Of a DNA stretch of 35,070 nucleotides, positions 15,724 through 23,955 are shown one piece after another. The position numbers were made by a program, and so were the translations under genes. The notes beneath the pieces are model-generated. The model ran no database searches. It worked only from the letters and a program-made list of their open reading frames with translations, and had not been told where the DNA came from. How positions within the stretch are numbered: position 1 is the first letter of the stretch; every line of letters begins with the position of its first letter. Source of the stretch: Verrucomicrobiia bacterium (GTDB lineage: Bacteria > Verrucomicrobiota > Verrucomicrobiia > Limisphaerales > UBA11358); contig JANWKE010000100.1 in the NCBI GenBank assembly GCA_025451535.1, forward strand, positions 1 to 35,070, written 5' to 3'.

Positions 15724-16662
15724 ATGAAAACTCAAAACCCAACCATCCGGAGACAAACCAAGCTCATTCTGGCCATCAGTGCAACCCTCGCCGGCCTGAG
15801 CACTGCGGCCCAGGCACAGTCCCTGGGCATCTATTACAACTTGCAGACCTACGGAACCGTTGCCAACGGCAACTCGATCCTTGACGTACTGGGAAACACG
15901 ACGGCCACCCTGAATAACGACGCGAACACCTCCCTGACGAGCAGCGGCTTGACTATCGTCTCGGCCTCGGGAAATTCCGCAAGTACCGGCTTAACTCTGG
16001 CTTCCGGCTCTCTCAGTGGTTACACTGGAAGTTTCTCCGTTCAGGACTGGGTCACGATCGCGAGCCCTAACAACGGCGTAGCCTTGTGGGGGGCCAACAA
16101 CGGTCCGGCCAATACTTATATCGGCGATGGATATACCGGCGTCAGTACCTTGATCGGATTTACCTGGGGCAGTCTTGCGGGTGGCGGCGGAACCGGCAAC
16201 CCTTTGGGCCAACCCTACAACCGGTATGGAAACACTGTCGCAGGTTATTCGCTTGCTGCCAGTCAGTCTTACGATCTCTTGTTGACCTACAATGCCTCCA
16301 CCTACACCTTCAACCAGTATTTAAACGGTTCCTGGGTTGGTTCATTGCAGGAGGCGTTCAGCAGCACCAGTCTGGCCGGTACCCAGCTTCTGGCCATTGG
16401 CGGCTGCCCGAATGAACCCTGGTCTCCCTGGGGTGACGCCTCCGCTGACGCGACGACGACAGACTTCCTCCTTTACAACGGAGAGTTGACCGCTTCTCAA
16501 GCCTCTGCGTTAGACATCGCCGGCGCCGGTGCGTCGGTTTCCATGATTAACGCCGCCATGGTTCCCGAACCCGGCTCCCTGGCGCTGTGGGCGCTCGCCG
16601 GTGTAACCGGCCTGTTTCTCCGGCGGTCATTCCGCTCGTCCTTGACCACGACGAAACAATAA
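15724..16662 (+). CDS. PEP-CTERM protein with one LamG-like domain
   Basis: The protein has 312 residues: a signal peptide (about 1-32, ending AAQAQ), a single beta-sandwich of the LamG/concanavalin type (about 33-270) and a PEP-CTERM tail with VPEPGSLALWALAGVTGLFL followed by RRSFRSS. The LamG fold is suggested by FSVQDWVTIASPNNGVALW, LLLTYNASTYTFNQYLNGSW and DFLLYNGELTASQASAL, which parallel the LamG units of the next genes. No catalytic residues are seen. The product is probably an exported, exosortase-sorted surface protein that binds glycan. A strong hairpin with a T-rich tail follows the gene, so it is separated from the downstream three-LamG gene. Confidence 0.9.
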   Translation: MKTQNPTIRRQTKLILAISATLAGLSTAAQAQSLGIYYNLQTYGTVANGNSILDVLGNTTATLNNDANTSLTSSGLTIVSASGNSASTGLTLASGSLSGYTGSFSVQDWVTIASPNNGVALWGANNGPANTYIGDGYTGVSTLIGFTWGSLAGGGGTGNPLGQPYNRYGNTVAGYSLAASQSYDLLLTYNASTYTFNQYLNGSWVGSLQEAFSSTSLAGTQLLAIGGCPNEPWSPWGDASADATTTDFLLYNGELTASQASALDIAGAGASVSMINAAMVPEPGSLALWALAGVTGLFLRRSFRSSLTTTKQ

Positions 16663-16673
16663 CAACAAGCAAG

Positions 16674-16719
16674 CGCCGGCGGGCACAGGCAGGTCCGCCG
16701 GCGGTATCTCGTTTTCTTG
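16674..16719 (+). terminator. Probable intrinsic terminator after the LamG PEP-CTERM gene
   Basis: CGCCGGCGG (16674-16682) pairs with CCGCCGGCG (16695-16703) across a 12-nt loop. A T-rich but interrupted tail (GTATCTCGTTTTCTTG) follows. It starts 11 nt after the stop codon. Confidence 0.7.
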
Positions 16720-16790
16720 AACTTGATTTACCGATTGAACCCAGAGGCAGCAAATAAAAGGGCAAATCAAACCTCCAACCGCGAACTAAA

Positions 16791-19742
16791 ATGAAAACAA
16801 CAAATCAAATAGTGCGCCGTGCGCTCATCTGGAGTTGCATGGCCATCATCACCATGTTGATGCAATGGGTGGCTTCGGCCCAAACGCTGGTCCACGAATA
16901 CAGTTTCAGCGATCCTGGCCCCACCAACGCTGCCGACTCCATCGGTGGCCCGGCGTGGGACGGCATCGTCTTGACTGGTGGAACGAACGCCGCGCCTGGA
17001 CCGGGTGGCAGCGTCTTCGCCGGCAGTCAACTGCTGCTCAGCGCTTCCACTGAGGACTTTGTCCAACTGCCGCCGGGCATCCTCAGCAATTACACCGCGG
17101 TGACGATTGACACTTGGGTCACCTTGGGAGCGCTCCCCGCCAATTGTTTTCTCTGGGGTTTTGGCGACACCGACCCGAATGTGCTGAGCGGCGGCCTGCC
17201 GTCCGGCTTTAATTGCATTTTCTGCCAGCCGGAGGCCGGGGCTCTTACCATCAGCACCGCCGACCCGAGTTGGCAGGGCGGCCATACCACCCCCAACGCC
17301 GGCAGCCTTGCCTTCGCCACCCCCGCGGAAATTCACGTGACCGCTGTCATCAATCCGCCCACCGGTTACATCGAGCTTTACACCAACGGGATCCTGGCGG
17401 GGCGGAGCATCGCCGTTACGGAACAGATGAATCAGATCAGCAATGTTATCAATTACCTGGGCCGGTCGCTCTACTGGGCCGACGGCTTTTACGATTCCAG
17501 TTGGGACGAGTTCCGCATCTGGAACGGCGCGCTCAACCCGCTCCAGGTTGCGGGCTGTGATGTCAACGGCCCGAACAATCCCAGCACCAATTACGGCACC
17601 GTGACCGGCGTGCAATTGCAGCTCCCCTACTATCAATTGGTGCAAGGCACCCATGAGTCGGCCACCGTGATGGTTATGGCCTCTGGCGTGCCTAACCCGG
17701 TGGATATGTCCCTGTGGGCCAGCTATTCGTCGAGCAACACCAATATCCTCACGACAACCAATAACGCAATCTACGCCGTTGGCCAGGGCTCCGCCAGCAT
17801 CGTGGCCAGTTTTGGCGGCATTTCTTCAACCCAAATTGTCACCGTAGTCCAACCGGCCTCGGTGCTGACCCATCGCTACAGTTTCAGTGATGCCAACGGC
17901 AGCACGACGGCGGCCGACTCGGTGGGCGGTTCGGCCTGGAACGGCACGGTGATGACCAATGGCCCGACACCCGCTGCTTATCCGGGTGTTTTCAGCGGCA
18001 GCCAGTTGACCATTTCTTCGAACCTGTCCGAATACGTCCAACTGCCCTCTGGTATCATCAGCAATTATAACGCGGTGACGATTGAGGCGTGGGTCACCTT
18101 CCCGGATGCGCTGCCGGGCAACTGCTTCTTCTTCGGCTTCGGCAACACGGATGGCGGCGGCGCGGGCGAGGACTACATTTATCTCCAGCCCAGCGCCGGG
18201 CATATCGGCGTCACCGGCGCGGACCCCGGCTGGCAAGGGCCGGAAGATACCGCCGGCACCTATGGCAATCTCAGTTCACACAGCAATGTTCATATCGCGG
18301 CGATTTTCAATCCGCAGGCCAGCTGGATTGCGGTTTACACGAACGGCGTTCTGGCGGGCAAGAACATCGCCACAACCTGGCAGTTGAGCCAGGTGAGCAG
18401 TGTGCTCAACTACATCTGCCGGTCGCTGTACACGGGCGACCAATACATGGATGCCAGCCTGGATGAGTTCCGCATTTATAATGGCGCGCTGACTTCGCAG
18501 GGAATCGCCATTAGCGACGCTGCCGGCCCGAATTCCATTCCTGCGGGAGTCACCAATGGTCCGGGATCGTTGCTGTCGTTGACGCTGCAAGCGCCCGGCA
18601 CCCTGGAAACGCCGGCCACCGCCCAGCTGAAATTGCTGGCGAACTACACCAGCTTGAACAATTGGGACATCATCGGCAACAGCGTCTTCCCGCCTGCCGG
18701 GCTGACCATTGCCTCCAGCGACACCAATGTCGTATACCTCGACAGCAATGATGTGCTCCATTCCCAGTATCCTGGCCAGGCCACGATTACAGTGGTGTAC
18801 CAAGGGACAACCAACACCGCGACCATCACGGTCACGGAGTCGCCCGCCACTCCATCGCTGGTCCATCGTTACAGTTTCGGCGATGCCAATGGCAGCACCT
18901 CGGTCGCGGATTCCGTTGGCGGCCCGACCTGGAACGGCACGGTGATGTCGAATGGAACTAACGCGGTTCCCACCGGCGGGGCCTTGACCAATGGCGTGCT
19001 GTGGTTGTCCGCAGCGATCTCAAACTATGTGCAACTGCCGTCCGGCATCCTCAGCAACTACACGGCGCTGACCATCGAAGGATGGGTCACAGCCCAGACG
19101 CTACCGGCCAATTGCATGTACTACGCCTTTGGAAACACGGACACCAATGGATTCGGTGCGAATTACATCTTCGGCTCACTGGTGCGGGATTATACCGCCA
19201 TCACCGCCGTGGACCCCGGTTATTTGGGCGAACAAGGCACCGCTGGCGGAGGTTCATTGCCCCTGAACGCGCCGATTCACTTCGTAGCGGTTTACGATCC
19301 TCCGGCAGGATATATCGCCCTCTATACCAACGGCGTTTTGCAGTCCATCAACACCGCAATTACGGCTCCGTTAAGCGCGGTAAGTCCGGTTGAAGCCTTC
19401 ATCGGTCGCTCGCTTTACCTCGGCGATCCGTATGCCAGCATCGCCTTGGATGAATTCCGAATCTACAACGGTGTCATGTCACCGGCGGATCTGGCGGCCA
19501 GCCAGTTGCTCGGGCCGAATCAGGTTCTCACGACGAATGTCAGAATTACGGCGACACCGTCCGGGAACAATTTGGTTCTGACCTGGCCGGCGGCAGCCTC
19601 CGGCTTCACCCTCCAGTCCAGGACGAGCCTGACTTCCGGCAGTTGGACGACGGTGACCCCGGTAGCGGCGCTGGTCGGCAGCCAGTGGCGGGCCACCGTA
19701 CCCAAAACCGGCGGAACACTATTCTTCCGGCTGGTAAGGTAA
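16791..19742 (+). CDS. Secreted protein with three LamG-like domains, Ig-like linkers and FFRL C-terminus
   Basis: The 983-residue protein has a signal peptide (1-31, ending SAQ). LamG-like units start at about 33 (LVHEYSFSDPG), 358 (VLTHRYSFSDANGS) and 690 (LVHRYSFGDANGS), each ending in a DEFRIYNGAL-type strand. Between them lie Ig-like units of the BIG2 type (about 265-352 and 590-687; for example YAVGQGSASIVASFGGISS). Residues 916-983 are the C-terminal domain LTWPAAASGFTLQSRTSL...FFRLVR shared with the hydrolases. No catalytic domain is visible. LamG domains bind sugars or proteins, so this may be a multivalent binding or adhesion protein. It is monocistronic by appearance: terminators lie on both sides. 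Confidence 0.9.
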   Translation: MKTTNQIVRRALIWSCMAIITMLMQWVASAQTLVHEYSFSDPGPTNAADSIGGPAWDGIVLTGGTNAAPGPGGSVFAGSQLLLSASTEDFVQLPPGILSNYTAVTIDTWVTLGALPANCFLWGFGDTDPNVLSGGLPSGFNCIFCQPEAGALTISTADPSWQGGHTTPNAGSLAFATPAEIHVTAVINPPTGYIELYTNGILAGRSIAVTEQMNQISNVINYLGRSLYWADGFYDSSWDEFRIWNGALNPLQVAGCDVNGPNNPSTNYGTVTGVQLQLPYYQLVQGTHESATVMVMASGVPNPVDMSLWASYSSSNTNILTTTNNAIYAVGQGSASIVASFGGISSTQIVTVVQPASVLTHRYSFSDANGSTTAADSVGGSAWNGTVMTNGPTPAAYPGVFSGSQLTISSNLSEYVQLPSGIISNYNAVTIEAWVTFPDALPGNCFFFGFGNTDGGGAGEDYIYLQPSAGHIGVTGADPGWQGPEDTAGTYGNLSSHSNVHIAAIFNPQASWIAVYTNGVLAGKNIATTWQLSQVSSVLNYICRSLYTGDQYMDASLDEFRIYNGALTSQGIAISDAAGPNSIPAGVTNGPGSLLSLTLQAPGTLETPATAQLKLLANYTSLNNWDIIGNSVFPPAGLTIASSDTNVVYLDSNDVLHSQYPGQATITVVYQGTTNTATITVTESPATPSLVHRYSFGDANGSTSVADSVGGPTWNGTVMSNGTNAVPTGGALTNGVLWLSAAISNYVQLPSGILSNYTALTIEGWVTAQTLPANCMYYAFGNTDTNGFGANYIFGSLVRDYTAITAVDPGYLGEQGTAGGGSLPLNAPIHFVAVYDPPAGYIALYTNGVLQSINTAITAPLSAVSPVEAFIGRSLYLGDPYASIALDEFRIYNGVMSPADLAASQLLGPNQVLTTNVRITATPSGNNLVLTWPAAASGFTLQSRTSLTSGSWTTVTPVAALVGSQWRATVPKTGGTLFFRLVR
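17862..17960 (+). repeat. LamG-start DNA repeat, copy 1
   Basis: The segment encoding THRYSFSDANGSTTAADSVG and the following NGTVM is strongly similar in DNA to 18858-18956 and 23033-23131. Shared runs include CATCG(C/T)TACAGTTTC and TGGAACGGCACGGT. Confidence 0.75.
18858..18956 (+). repeat. LamG-start DNA repeat, copy 2
   Basis: This is the third LamG unit of the same gene and encodes VHRYSFGDANGSTSVADSVG. It is close to copies 1 and 3 in DNA as well as protein. Confidence 0.75.
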
Positions 19743-19774
19743 ACGGACCGGGGTATTGGAGCAGTGGGTCAAGA

Positions 19775-19818
19775 CCGCCGCGTGGTTTTGGAAGCGCTGA
19801 AACCCGCGGCGGTTTTTT
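19775..19818 (+). terminator. Intrinsic terminator after the three-LamG gene
   Basis: ACCGCCGCG (19775-19783) pairs with CGCGGCGGT (19805-19813), with two further G-C pairs after a bulged T, and is followed directly by a run of six T residues (19813-19818). It lies 33 nt beyond the stop codon, so the next gene needs its own promoter. Confidence 0.9.
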
Positions 19819-19870
19819 CAAGCCGCGGCCGGACGCGTTGGGACGAAATTTGAATTAACAGTTGGAGTTT

Positions 19871-22800
19871 ATGAAGTTTACGAAAAAAGTTCTTTGTTTC
19901 GCTTTAATGGCGATGTCGCTGATGGCGCTGTCGGCGGCTTTGGCCCAGACCGCCACCGTTGCCATCCAGGCCAACGAGCCGTCGGCCAACATCAGCTCCA
20001 ATCTCTTCGGCATTTTCTTCGAGGAAATCAACATGGCCGGCGACGGCGGCATTTACGCCGAACTGGTCCGCAACCGGATGTTTGCCGATTCCACGACCTC
20101 GATTCCTTTCTGGACTTTTCTCACCAGCGGCACGGCGGCGGGGCAAATGAGCCTGGACACTTCGCTGCCCCTGACCGCCACCAATCCGCAATGCCTGAAA
20201 CTCACCATGAGCAGCGGCACGGGCACCGTCGGCGCGGCCAACAACGGCTATTACGGCATCCCGCTCACCAAGAACAAAACTTATAACCTGAACTTTTATG
20301 CCCGCGCCGCAAGCGGTTTCAGCGGCAACATCACGGTGTCGTTGGAAAGCTCCAATGGCCTGGTGGTTTATGCGCAGAGCACCGTCAGCGGGCTGACCAC
20401 GAGTTGGCAGCCGTTCGCGGTGTCGCTGGTGCCGAACACCACCGACCCGTTCGCGCAGCTCGCGCTGCAAATTTCACAGGCCGGCTCGGTGTACCTGGAC
20501 GTGGTTTCGTTGTTTCCGGCGCAAACCTTCAACAACCGCACCAACGGCTTGCGCCCCGATCTGGCGAATATGCTGGTGAACCTGCAGCCTTCGTTCGTTC
20601 GCTTCCCCGGCGGCAGTTGGGTGGGTGGCAGCAGCCTGGCCGACGCCTACCATTGGGAGTTGACGGTTGGCCCGCTGCAAAACCGGACCGAGCGGGCGAA
20701 CATCTGGGGTTACGAGGTCAGCAACGGCCTGGGCTTCCATGAGTATTTGCAAATGTGCGAGGACCTCGGCGCGCTGCCGCTGCTGTGCATCAATTGCGGC
20801 ATGGACGACGGCGCGGGCCAGACCGTTCCGCCCAGCCAGCTCGGCCCGTGGGTGCAGGAAGCCCTCGACGCCATCCAGTACGCCAACGGCCCCACCAACA
20901 CCGATTGGGGCGCGCAGCGCGCGGCGAACGGCCATCCCGCGCCGTTCAATCTGCAATACATCGAAATCGGCAACGAAAACAGCGGCTCGGCTTACAACAC
21001 CAACTACGCGCTCTTTTACGACGCCATCAAATCGAATTACCCCGCCATCAATGTCATTGCCGACAACCAGGGCAGCATCCCCACCGACGCGCCGGTGGAC
21101 ATCATGGACGAGCATTTCTATAACAGCGCCTCGTGGTTCGCGCAGAATTCGACCATGTACGACGGCTACAGCCGGAGCGGGCCGAAGGTGTTTGTGGGCG
21201 AATACGCCGTGGCCTACGCCATTCCACCTAACACGTACCCGGCGACTTTGGGAAATGCGCTCGGCGAAGCCGCGTGGATGACCGGGTTGGAGCGCAATTC
21301 CGACCTCGTGCTGTTGGCGTCTTACGCGCCGCTGTTCTGCAATTTGAACAACCCGGACTGGTATCCGGACCTGATTTATTTCAACGGCACCAACGTCTTC
21401 GGCACGCCGTCGTATTACGTCCAACAAATGTTCAGCCGCAATCGCGGCAACTTCGTCCTGCCGACAAGCGTATCGGTGTCGGGCAACCCGCTCTACGTCT
21501 CGTCCAGCCTGATCCCATCCAGCAGCCAAATCATCGTCAAGGCCGTCAACGTCAACAACAGCACCATGACGACCACGTTCAACCTGAACGGTGTTGCTTC
21601 GATCGCGTCCGGCGCCACCGCCATCCAGCTTTCCGGCAATCCGAACGCGACCAACTCGTTCACCATGCCGACGGCGATTTTCCCGGTGACCAACACGATC
21701 AACAACGCCGGGACGAACTTCACCGTGACGCTGCCTGCGAATTCGCTGACGATTTTCCGATTGCAAGGCAGCGGCTTCCAGAGTATCAGCAATTTGCAGA
21801 TTCAGTTCAATTCGCCGCTCAAGGTCGGCCAGGAGGCGATGGCCGTGGCGTCCGGCCAGATTTCCGGCCAGCCAATTAATTTGGCGGGCAATTACGCGCT
21901 GACCTTTTCCTCGCTGAACACGAATATTGCGGTGGTCAATCCCAACGGCCTGGTGATCGGGGCCGGAGCGGGAACAACGGCCATCGTGGCCGCTTATGCC
22001 GGCATGACGGCTACGCAATCGGTGCAGGTCTTGGCCGCGCCGCCGATTCGGTTGATGCACCGGTACGGCTTCAATGACGGCACGGCCAACGATTCGGCCG
22101 GCACAGCCAACGGCACGTTCTACAACGCCAGCGGCCAGGCCTCGATTTCCGGCGGGCAGTTAAACCTGGTCGGGAACTCCGGCGATTACGTGGACTTCGG
22201 CCCGGGCATCATCTCGACCACTAACATCACCAGCGGCGCCGTGACGTTCGAGGCGTGGGCCAAATTCAATACGATCAACGGCGCCTGGGCGCGCTTGTTT
22301 GACTTCGGCAATATCTCCGGTTCCTCCGGCGGGAATTACATTTTCCTGGCAGCCAACAACGCCAATAACGGCGGCAACGCGCGGCTGGCGGTGAGTGACA
22401 CCATGCCCAACTCCGACGAAACCGGTTTCAACATCAACAACCTTCTGGGCCGGACCGGTATTCAGATCGTGGCCGTGTTCAACCCGTCGCCCGGCCGCCA
22501 ATTTCTGGGCCTTTACACCAACGGTGTCCTCGCCGCGTCGGTTTCCACCGGCGGCAAATACATCGCTTCAATCAACGACGTTTACAGTTTCCTGGGCCAT
22601 TCCCTCTGGTCGTCCGACGCCTGGCTGAATGGCTCGATTGACGAATTCCGCATCTACGACGGCGAAGTGAGCAAGTTCCAGATCGCCGCGGACTTCCAAG
22701 CCGGACCCAATCAGACCAACGACAGCGTGGGCGCCGTCACCGGCCTGGTGCTCCAGCCCGGGACCATGCCGTTGCCGCAGTACTCCACCAGCCAGCTTGC

Positions 22801-23926
22801 GGCGTCTTTGAACTTCACCTACGCCGGCAGTGTCAGCGTGCTTGGCGATCCCAATCTCACCCTGGCTTCCGACAACACCAACGTCTTCACGGTGAGCCCA
22901 TCAGGTCTGCTGACGGCCAACGCGCCTGGCTCGGCCAATTTGATCGGCGTCTATGATTACGTCAACGGCAACACCAGCACTTTCTACACAAATTCGGTGG
23001 CGATCACCGTCTCAACCGCGCCCGCCGCGACGCTGGTTCATCGCTACAGTTTCAGTGACGCCAACGGCAGCACGACGGTCGCCGATTCCATTGGCGGGCC
23101 GGCCTGGAACGGCACGGTCATGGCCGGCGGACTCAGTGGCACGCCCACTGGCGGCGCCTTTACCAATGGCCAACTGACCCTCTCCTCAAGCAGCCAGGAA
23201 TACGTTCAATTGCCGGCGAATATCCTCGGCAATTACACCGCCGTGACGATTGAGTCCTGGGTAACCTTTCCCGACCAATTGCCGGTGAATTGTTTCTTCT
23301 ACGGCTTCGGTAATACCGACGGCAGCGGTTACGGTGAAACTTACATCTTCTGCGCGCCGCAAGGCGGTCGCATCGCCATCACCGCCGCCGATCCGGGTTA
23401 CACTGGAGAACAAAACGCCGGACCCATTGGCGACCTGAGCCACAGCACCAACCTGCATATCGTGGCCATCTACGATCCCCCCGCCGGTTATCTGGCGCTT
23501 TACACCAACGGCGCACTGGCGGCGCTGAACACCTCCGTGACCGTGCCGATGAGTTCGGTCAACGACGCGCTCAGTTACATCGGGCGTTCGTTGTACAACG
23601 CCGATCCGTACCCTGACATGGTGCTCGATGAATTTCGCCTCTACAATGGCGCGTTGTCGACCAATGAAATCGCCGCCACGCAGTTTCTCGGTCCGAACCA
23701 ACCGTTGAGCGCGGCCAGCCCGACCGTGCATGTCTCCGCGACTGGTGCCAACGTCACGTTGTCCTGGCCGTTGAGCGCGGCCGGTTTCACCGTGATGTCC
23801 CGCTCCAATCTGGCCTCCGGCGTTTGGACGCCCTTCAGCGGCGCTCCGCAGCAAATCGTCGGCAACGTGTGGCAACTCACGGTGCCGGTCACCAGCGGCA
23901 CCGGGTTCTTCCGCCTGGAAGAATAG
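19871..23926 (+). CDS. Secreted GH51 alpha-L-arabinofuranosidase with LamG-like modules
   Basis: Start ATG at 19871 (GGAG three bases upstream) opens a signal peptide (1-26); the protein has 1351 residues. The GH51 part spans about 27-640: ANISSNLFGIFFEEINMAGD, GGIYAELVRNRMF, an inserted CBM-like jelly roll (about 75-215), FVRFPGGSW, YIEIGNENSG with acid/base Glu369 and KVFVGEYAV with nucleophile Glu444. Downstream are an Ig-like unit (about 640-720), a LamG-like unit from 727 (LMHRYGFNDGTANDSAG), a second Ig-like unit, a second LamG unit from 1055 (LVHRYSFSDANGSTTVADSI) and the FFRL C-terminal domain (1286-1351). GH51 enzymes release arabinofuranose from arabinoxylan or arabinan. Ordinary GH51 enzymes are near 500-650 residues, so about half of this protein is binding modules. 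The gene begins a run with GH128 and GH2 genes (gaps of 29 and 49 bp). Confidence 0.93.
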   Translation: MKFTKKVLCFALMAMSLMALSAALAQTATVAIQANEPSANISSNLFGIFFEEINMAGDGGIYAELVRNRMFADSTTSIPFWTFLTSGTAAGQMSLDTSLPLTATNPQCLKLTMSSGTGTVGAANNGYYGIPLTKNKTYNLNFYARAASGFSGNITVSLESSNGLVVYAQSTVSGLTTSWQPFAVSLVPNTTDPFAQLALQISQAGSVYLDVVSLFPAQTFNNRTNGLRPDLANMLVNLQPSFVRFPGGSWVGGSSLADAYHWELTVGPLQNRTERANIWGYEVSNGLGFHEYLQMCEDLGALPLLCINCGMDDGAGQTVPPSQLGPWVQEALDAIQYANGPTNTDWGAQRAANGHPAPFNLQYIEIGNENSGSAYNTNYALFYDAIKSNYPAINVIADNQGSIPTDAPVDIMDEHFYNSASWFAQNSTMYDGYSRSGPKVFVGEYAVAYAIPPNTYPATLGNALGEAAWMTGLERNSDLVLLASYAPLFCNLNNPDWYPDLIYFNGTNVFGTPSYYVQQMFSRNRGNFVLPTSVSVSGNPLYVSSSLIPSSSQIIVKAVNVNNSTMTTTFNLNGVASIASGATAIQLSGNPNATNSFTMPTAIFPVTNTINNAGTNFTVTLPANSLTIFRLQGSGFQSISNLQIQFNSPLKVGQEAMAVASGQISGQPINLAGNYALTFSSLNTNIAVVNPNGLVIGAGAGTTAIVAAYAGMTATQSVQVLAAPPIRLMHRYGFNDGTANDSAGTANGTFYNASGQASISGGQLNLVGNSGDYVDFGPGIISTTNITSGAVTFEAWAKFNTINGAWARLFDFGNISGSSGGNYIFLAANNANNGGNARLAVSDTMPNSDETGFNINNLLGRTGIQIVAVFNPSPGRQFLGLYTNGVLAASVSTGGKYIASINDVYSFLGHSLWSSDAWLNGSIDEFRIYDGEVSKFQIAADFQAGPNQTNDSVGAVTGLVLQPGTMPLPQYSTSQLAASLNFTYAGSVSVLGDPNLTLASDNTNVFTVSPSGLLTANAPGSANLIGVYDYVNGNTSTFYTNSVAITVSTAPAATLVHRYSFSDANGSTTVADSIGGPAWNGTVMAGGLSGTPTGGAFTNGQLTLSSSSQEYVQLPANILGNYTAVTIESWVTFPDQLPVNCFFYGFGNTDGSGYGETYIFCAPQGGRIAITAADPGYTGEQNAGPIGDLSHSTNLHIVAIYDPPAGYLALYTNGALAALNTSVTVPMSSVNDALSYIGRSLYNADPYPDMVLDEFRLYNGALSTNEIAATQFLGPNQPLSAASPTVHVSATGANVTLSWPLSAAGFTVMSRSNLASGVWTPFSGAPQQIVGNVWQLTVPVTSGTGFFRLEE
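23033..23131 (+). repeat. LamG-start DNA repeat, copy 3
   Basis: The second LamG unit of the GH51 protein begins with DNA closely similar to 17862-17960 in the neighbouring gene, including long identical runs in the HRYSFSDANGSTT and AWNGTVM codons. Confidence 0.75.
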
Positions 23927-23955
23927 CACAACCAGTCGTATCTTGATTTGCCGCT

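Noticed and set aside
20474-22060. 528-codon frame on the strand opposite the GH51 gene
   Set aside because: It is the antisense shadow of a clearly coding region. Its Arg/His/Gly-rich composition reflects the complement of GC-rich codons.
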